The notes under the pieces are model-generated. The model worked only from the letters and a program-made list of their open reading frames with translations. It had not been told where the DNA came from and ran no database searches. Both the position numbers and the translations under genes were made by a program. DNA of 15,543 bases from Bacillota bacterium (lineage in GTDB: Bacteria; Bacillota; Clostridia; Christensenellales; Pumilibacteraceae), in contig WQZE01000009.1 in NCBI GenBank assembly GCA_009780875.1, positions 1-15,543 on the forward strand, in the 5' to 3' direction. The stretch's first letter is position 1. Each line of letters starts with the position of its first letter. This document shows, one piece after another, positions 14,711-15,543 of this stretch.

Positions 14711-15307
14711 ATGTTGGGAGTGTTGTATCAAGTTATCATCGGGTTGTGTGTGGGGTTGGCAATGGCTGTTGTGAGTTGGTGGGGGGCACGCACAATGTCT
14801 TTGTCAAAAAGCAAGTGGAATGCTGTCAAGAAACAAGGTGGCCAAATTGGGTCAGTATTTGCGGTTGTGCATTGGATTTTGACAATGCTCTGGGTAGGAA
14901 GTGCGGTGCTGTGTGTGGTCTTATGGATTGGAGCAATCAAGAGCGGGCGTGCTGAGGATGTCGTATGGTTGATAGGTGCCTTGTTTTTGATGGCGGTTGT
15001 GGTGAAGGGCTTGTGCTGGTGTACACAAAAAATAAAAAAATTGGTGGATAATACGGTATCTATGGAGATGTGGGATTTGTACAAGTATCAGGTCAAGCCG
15101 TATGAGGGGATGGATGCAGTAAAGGTCATAGAGGGGTTTGGAGAGCAAGTAAAGGCATTGTGGTCACAGATAGCGGAGGTGTTGAGCAACGAAGAGTGTG
15201 TGCGGTTGATGGTGATTTTGCAGTGGATGGGTGAAATTGAGCGTGAAAAGTTTTTGAAATTTGTGTTGTCAAGTGAAAAACCGAAGGATGCAAACGGTGC
15301 GGGTTGA
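14711..15307 (+). CDS. Unrecognised membrane protein with three predicted helices and a cytoplasmic C-terminal domain
   Basis: I do not recognise the family of this 198-residue product. Membrane segments are predicted at about 3-25, 48-75 and 84-104. A hydrophilic, mostly helical region (about 105-198) follows, rich in charged residues and with a conserved-looking WDLYKYQVKPYEGMDAVKV stretch. The ATG at 14711 is 12 nt after the previous frame's TGA, with TGAGGA about 8 nt upstream, so translation is probably coupled to the gene before it. The two are best seen as one two-gene unit under the 13570 promoter. Such pairs can be transporters, secretion partners or peptide/immunity sets; nothing here decides between these. 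Confidence 0.72.
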   Translation: MLGVLYQVIIGLCVGLAMAVVSWWGARTMSLSKSKWNAVKKQGGQIGSVFAVVHWILTMLWVGSAVLCVVLWIGAIKSGRAEDVVWLIGALFLMAVVVKGLCWCTQKIKKLVDNTVSMEMWDLYKYQVKPYEGMDAVKVIEGFGEQVKALWSQIAEVLSNEECVRLMVILQWMGEIEREKFLKFVLSSEKPKDANGAG

Positions 15308-15383
15308 TGGAGAGAAACTTTGCAGACGACCCTACGGGGAGATTGTATTATAAGACGATAGCGTTGGATTGGTGAGGTTGTGT

Positions 15384-15422
15384 AAAAGAGTGCGGGGGAC
15401 AAAAAGCCTCTTGCATTCTTTT
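15384..15422 (+). terminator. Possible intrinsic terminator of the membrane-protein cassette
   Basis: AAAAGAGTGC (15384-15393) pairs with GCATTCTTTT (15413-15422) over 10 bp with one G-T pair. An inner GGGG/CCTC pairing extends the stem. The tract after it is T-rich but interrupted (TTGTTGTCT). The 76 nt between the last gene and this hairpin hold nothing I recognise. Confidence 0.45.
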
Positions 15423-15440
15423 GTTGTCTACAAGGGGCAG

Positions 15441-15486
15441 AAACGGTTGAATCCCAACCGTTTCCTGAGACTCAATCCGTCAGGGG
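15441..15486 (+). repeat. 46-bp double-hairpin repeat, copy 1
   Basis: The unit contains arms AAACGGTTG and CAACCGTTT with a 5-nt loop. A second stem, CCTGA/TCAGG, has a 10-nt loop of its own. An exact second copy starts 57 bp later. Confidence 0.85.
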
Positions 15487-15497
15487 AATATGTATAA

Positions 15498-15543
15498 AAA
15501 CGGTTGAATCCCAACCGTTTCCTGAGACTCAATCCGTCAGGGG
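15498..15543 (+). repeat. 46-bp double-hairpin repeat, copy 2 (reaches the window edge)
   Basis: This copy is identical to copy 1 over all 46 bases and separated from it by 11 bp (AATATGTATAA). The array may continue beyond the window. The core TTGAATCCCAA is shared with the repeats at 13376 and 13477. Confidence 0.85.

Noticed and set aside
15441..15543. CRISPR array
   Set aside because: The gap between copies is 11 bp, far below spacer length, the repeat holds two separate hairpins, and no cas gene is visible.

Overview
The window looks like the origin-proximal part of a chromosome from an anaerobic, Clostridia-like Bacillota bacterium. That placement is an inference from AGGAG-type ribosome binding sites, TTGACA-N17-TATAAT promoters, a Clostridia-style SecA N-terminus, a DUF1697 protein, tandem PHP phosphatases and a long YgiQ. 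Essential genes (secA, class I lysyl-tRNA synthetase, parB) argue against a plasmid.

Layout. Positions 1-2511 are on the minus strand: the 5' end of a class I lysyl-tRNA synthetase gene, a cyclophilin-type peptidyl-prolyl isomerase, and parB. From 3084 to the right edge every gene is on the plus strand: a DUF1697 protein, secA, two tandem PHP-domain phosphatases, an aromatic-acid-exporter-like membrane protein, a small two-helix membrane protein, an aldo/keto reductase, a YgiQ radical SAM protein, and a cassette of unrecognised membrane proteins (13806-15307) bounded by repeats.

The most interesting region is 875-3083. Gene direction switches at 2512-3083. The lines I counted are C-rich on the plus strand to the left (421-480: 20 C, 8 G) and G-rich to the right (10861-10920: 25 G, 7 C), as expected at a replication origin. 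The divergent intergenic region holds six parS-like sites and six DnaA boxes. Two of the parS sites are followed by three DnaA boxes at identical spacing, forming two 81-bp modules in which the boxes are conserved and the spacers are not. A second DnaA-box cluster (nine boxes, three of them strict) lies at 1052-1341 on the other side of parB. The arrangement resembles a bipartite oriC wrapped around parB instead of dnaA, combined with the centromere. Neither dnaA nor parA is visible. A fourth cluster of four DnaA boxes lies inside the exporter gene at 9222-9263.

Two genes carry apparent lesions. secA has a 1-nt frameshift near codon 27 that separates a clear SecA N-terminus from the rest. The first membrane gene of the right-hand cassette has an in-frame TAG at 14124-14126, followed by 190 more open codons. 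None of the other readable genes ends in TAG. The cassette is preceded by a perfect consensus promoter and two ~85-bp imperfect repeats, and followed by two exact copies of a 46-bp double-hairpin repeat that runs to the window edge.
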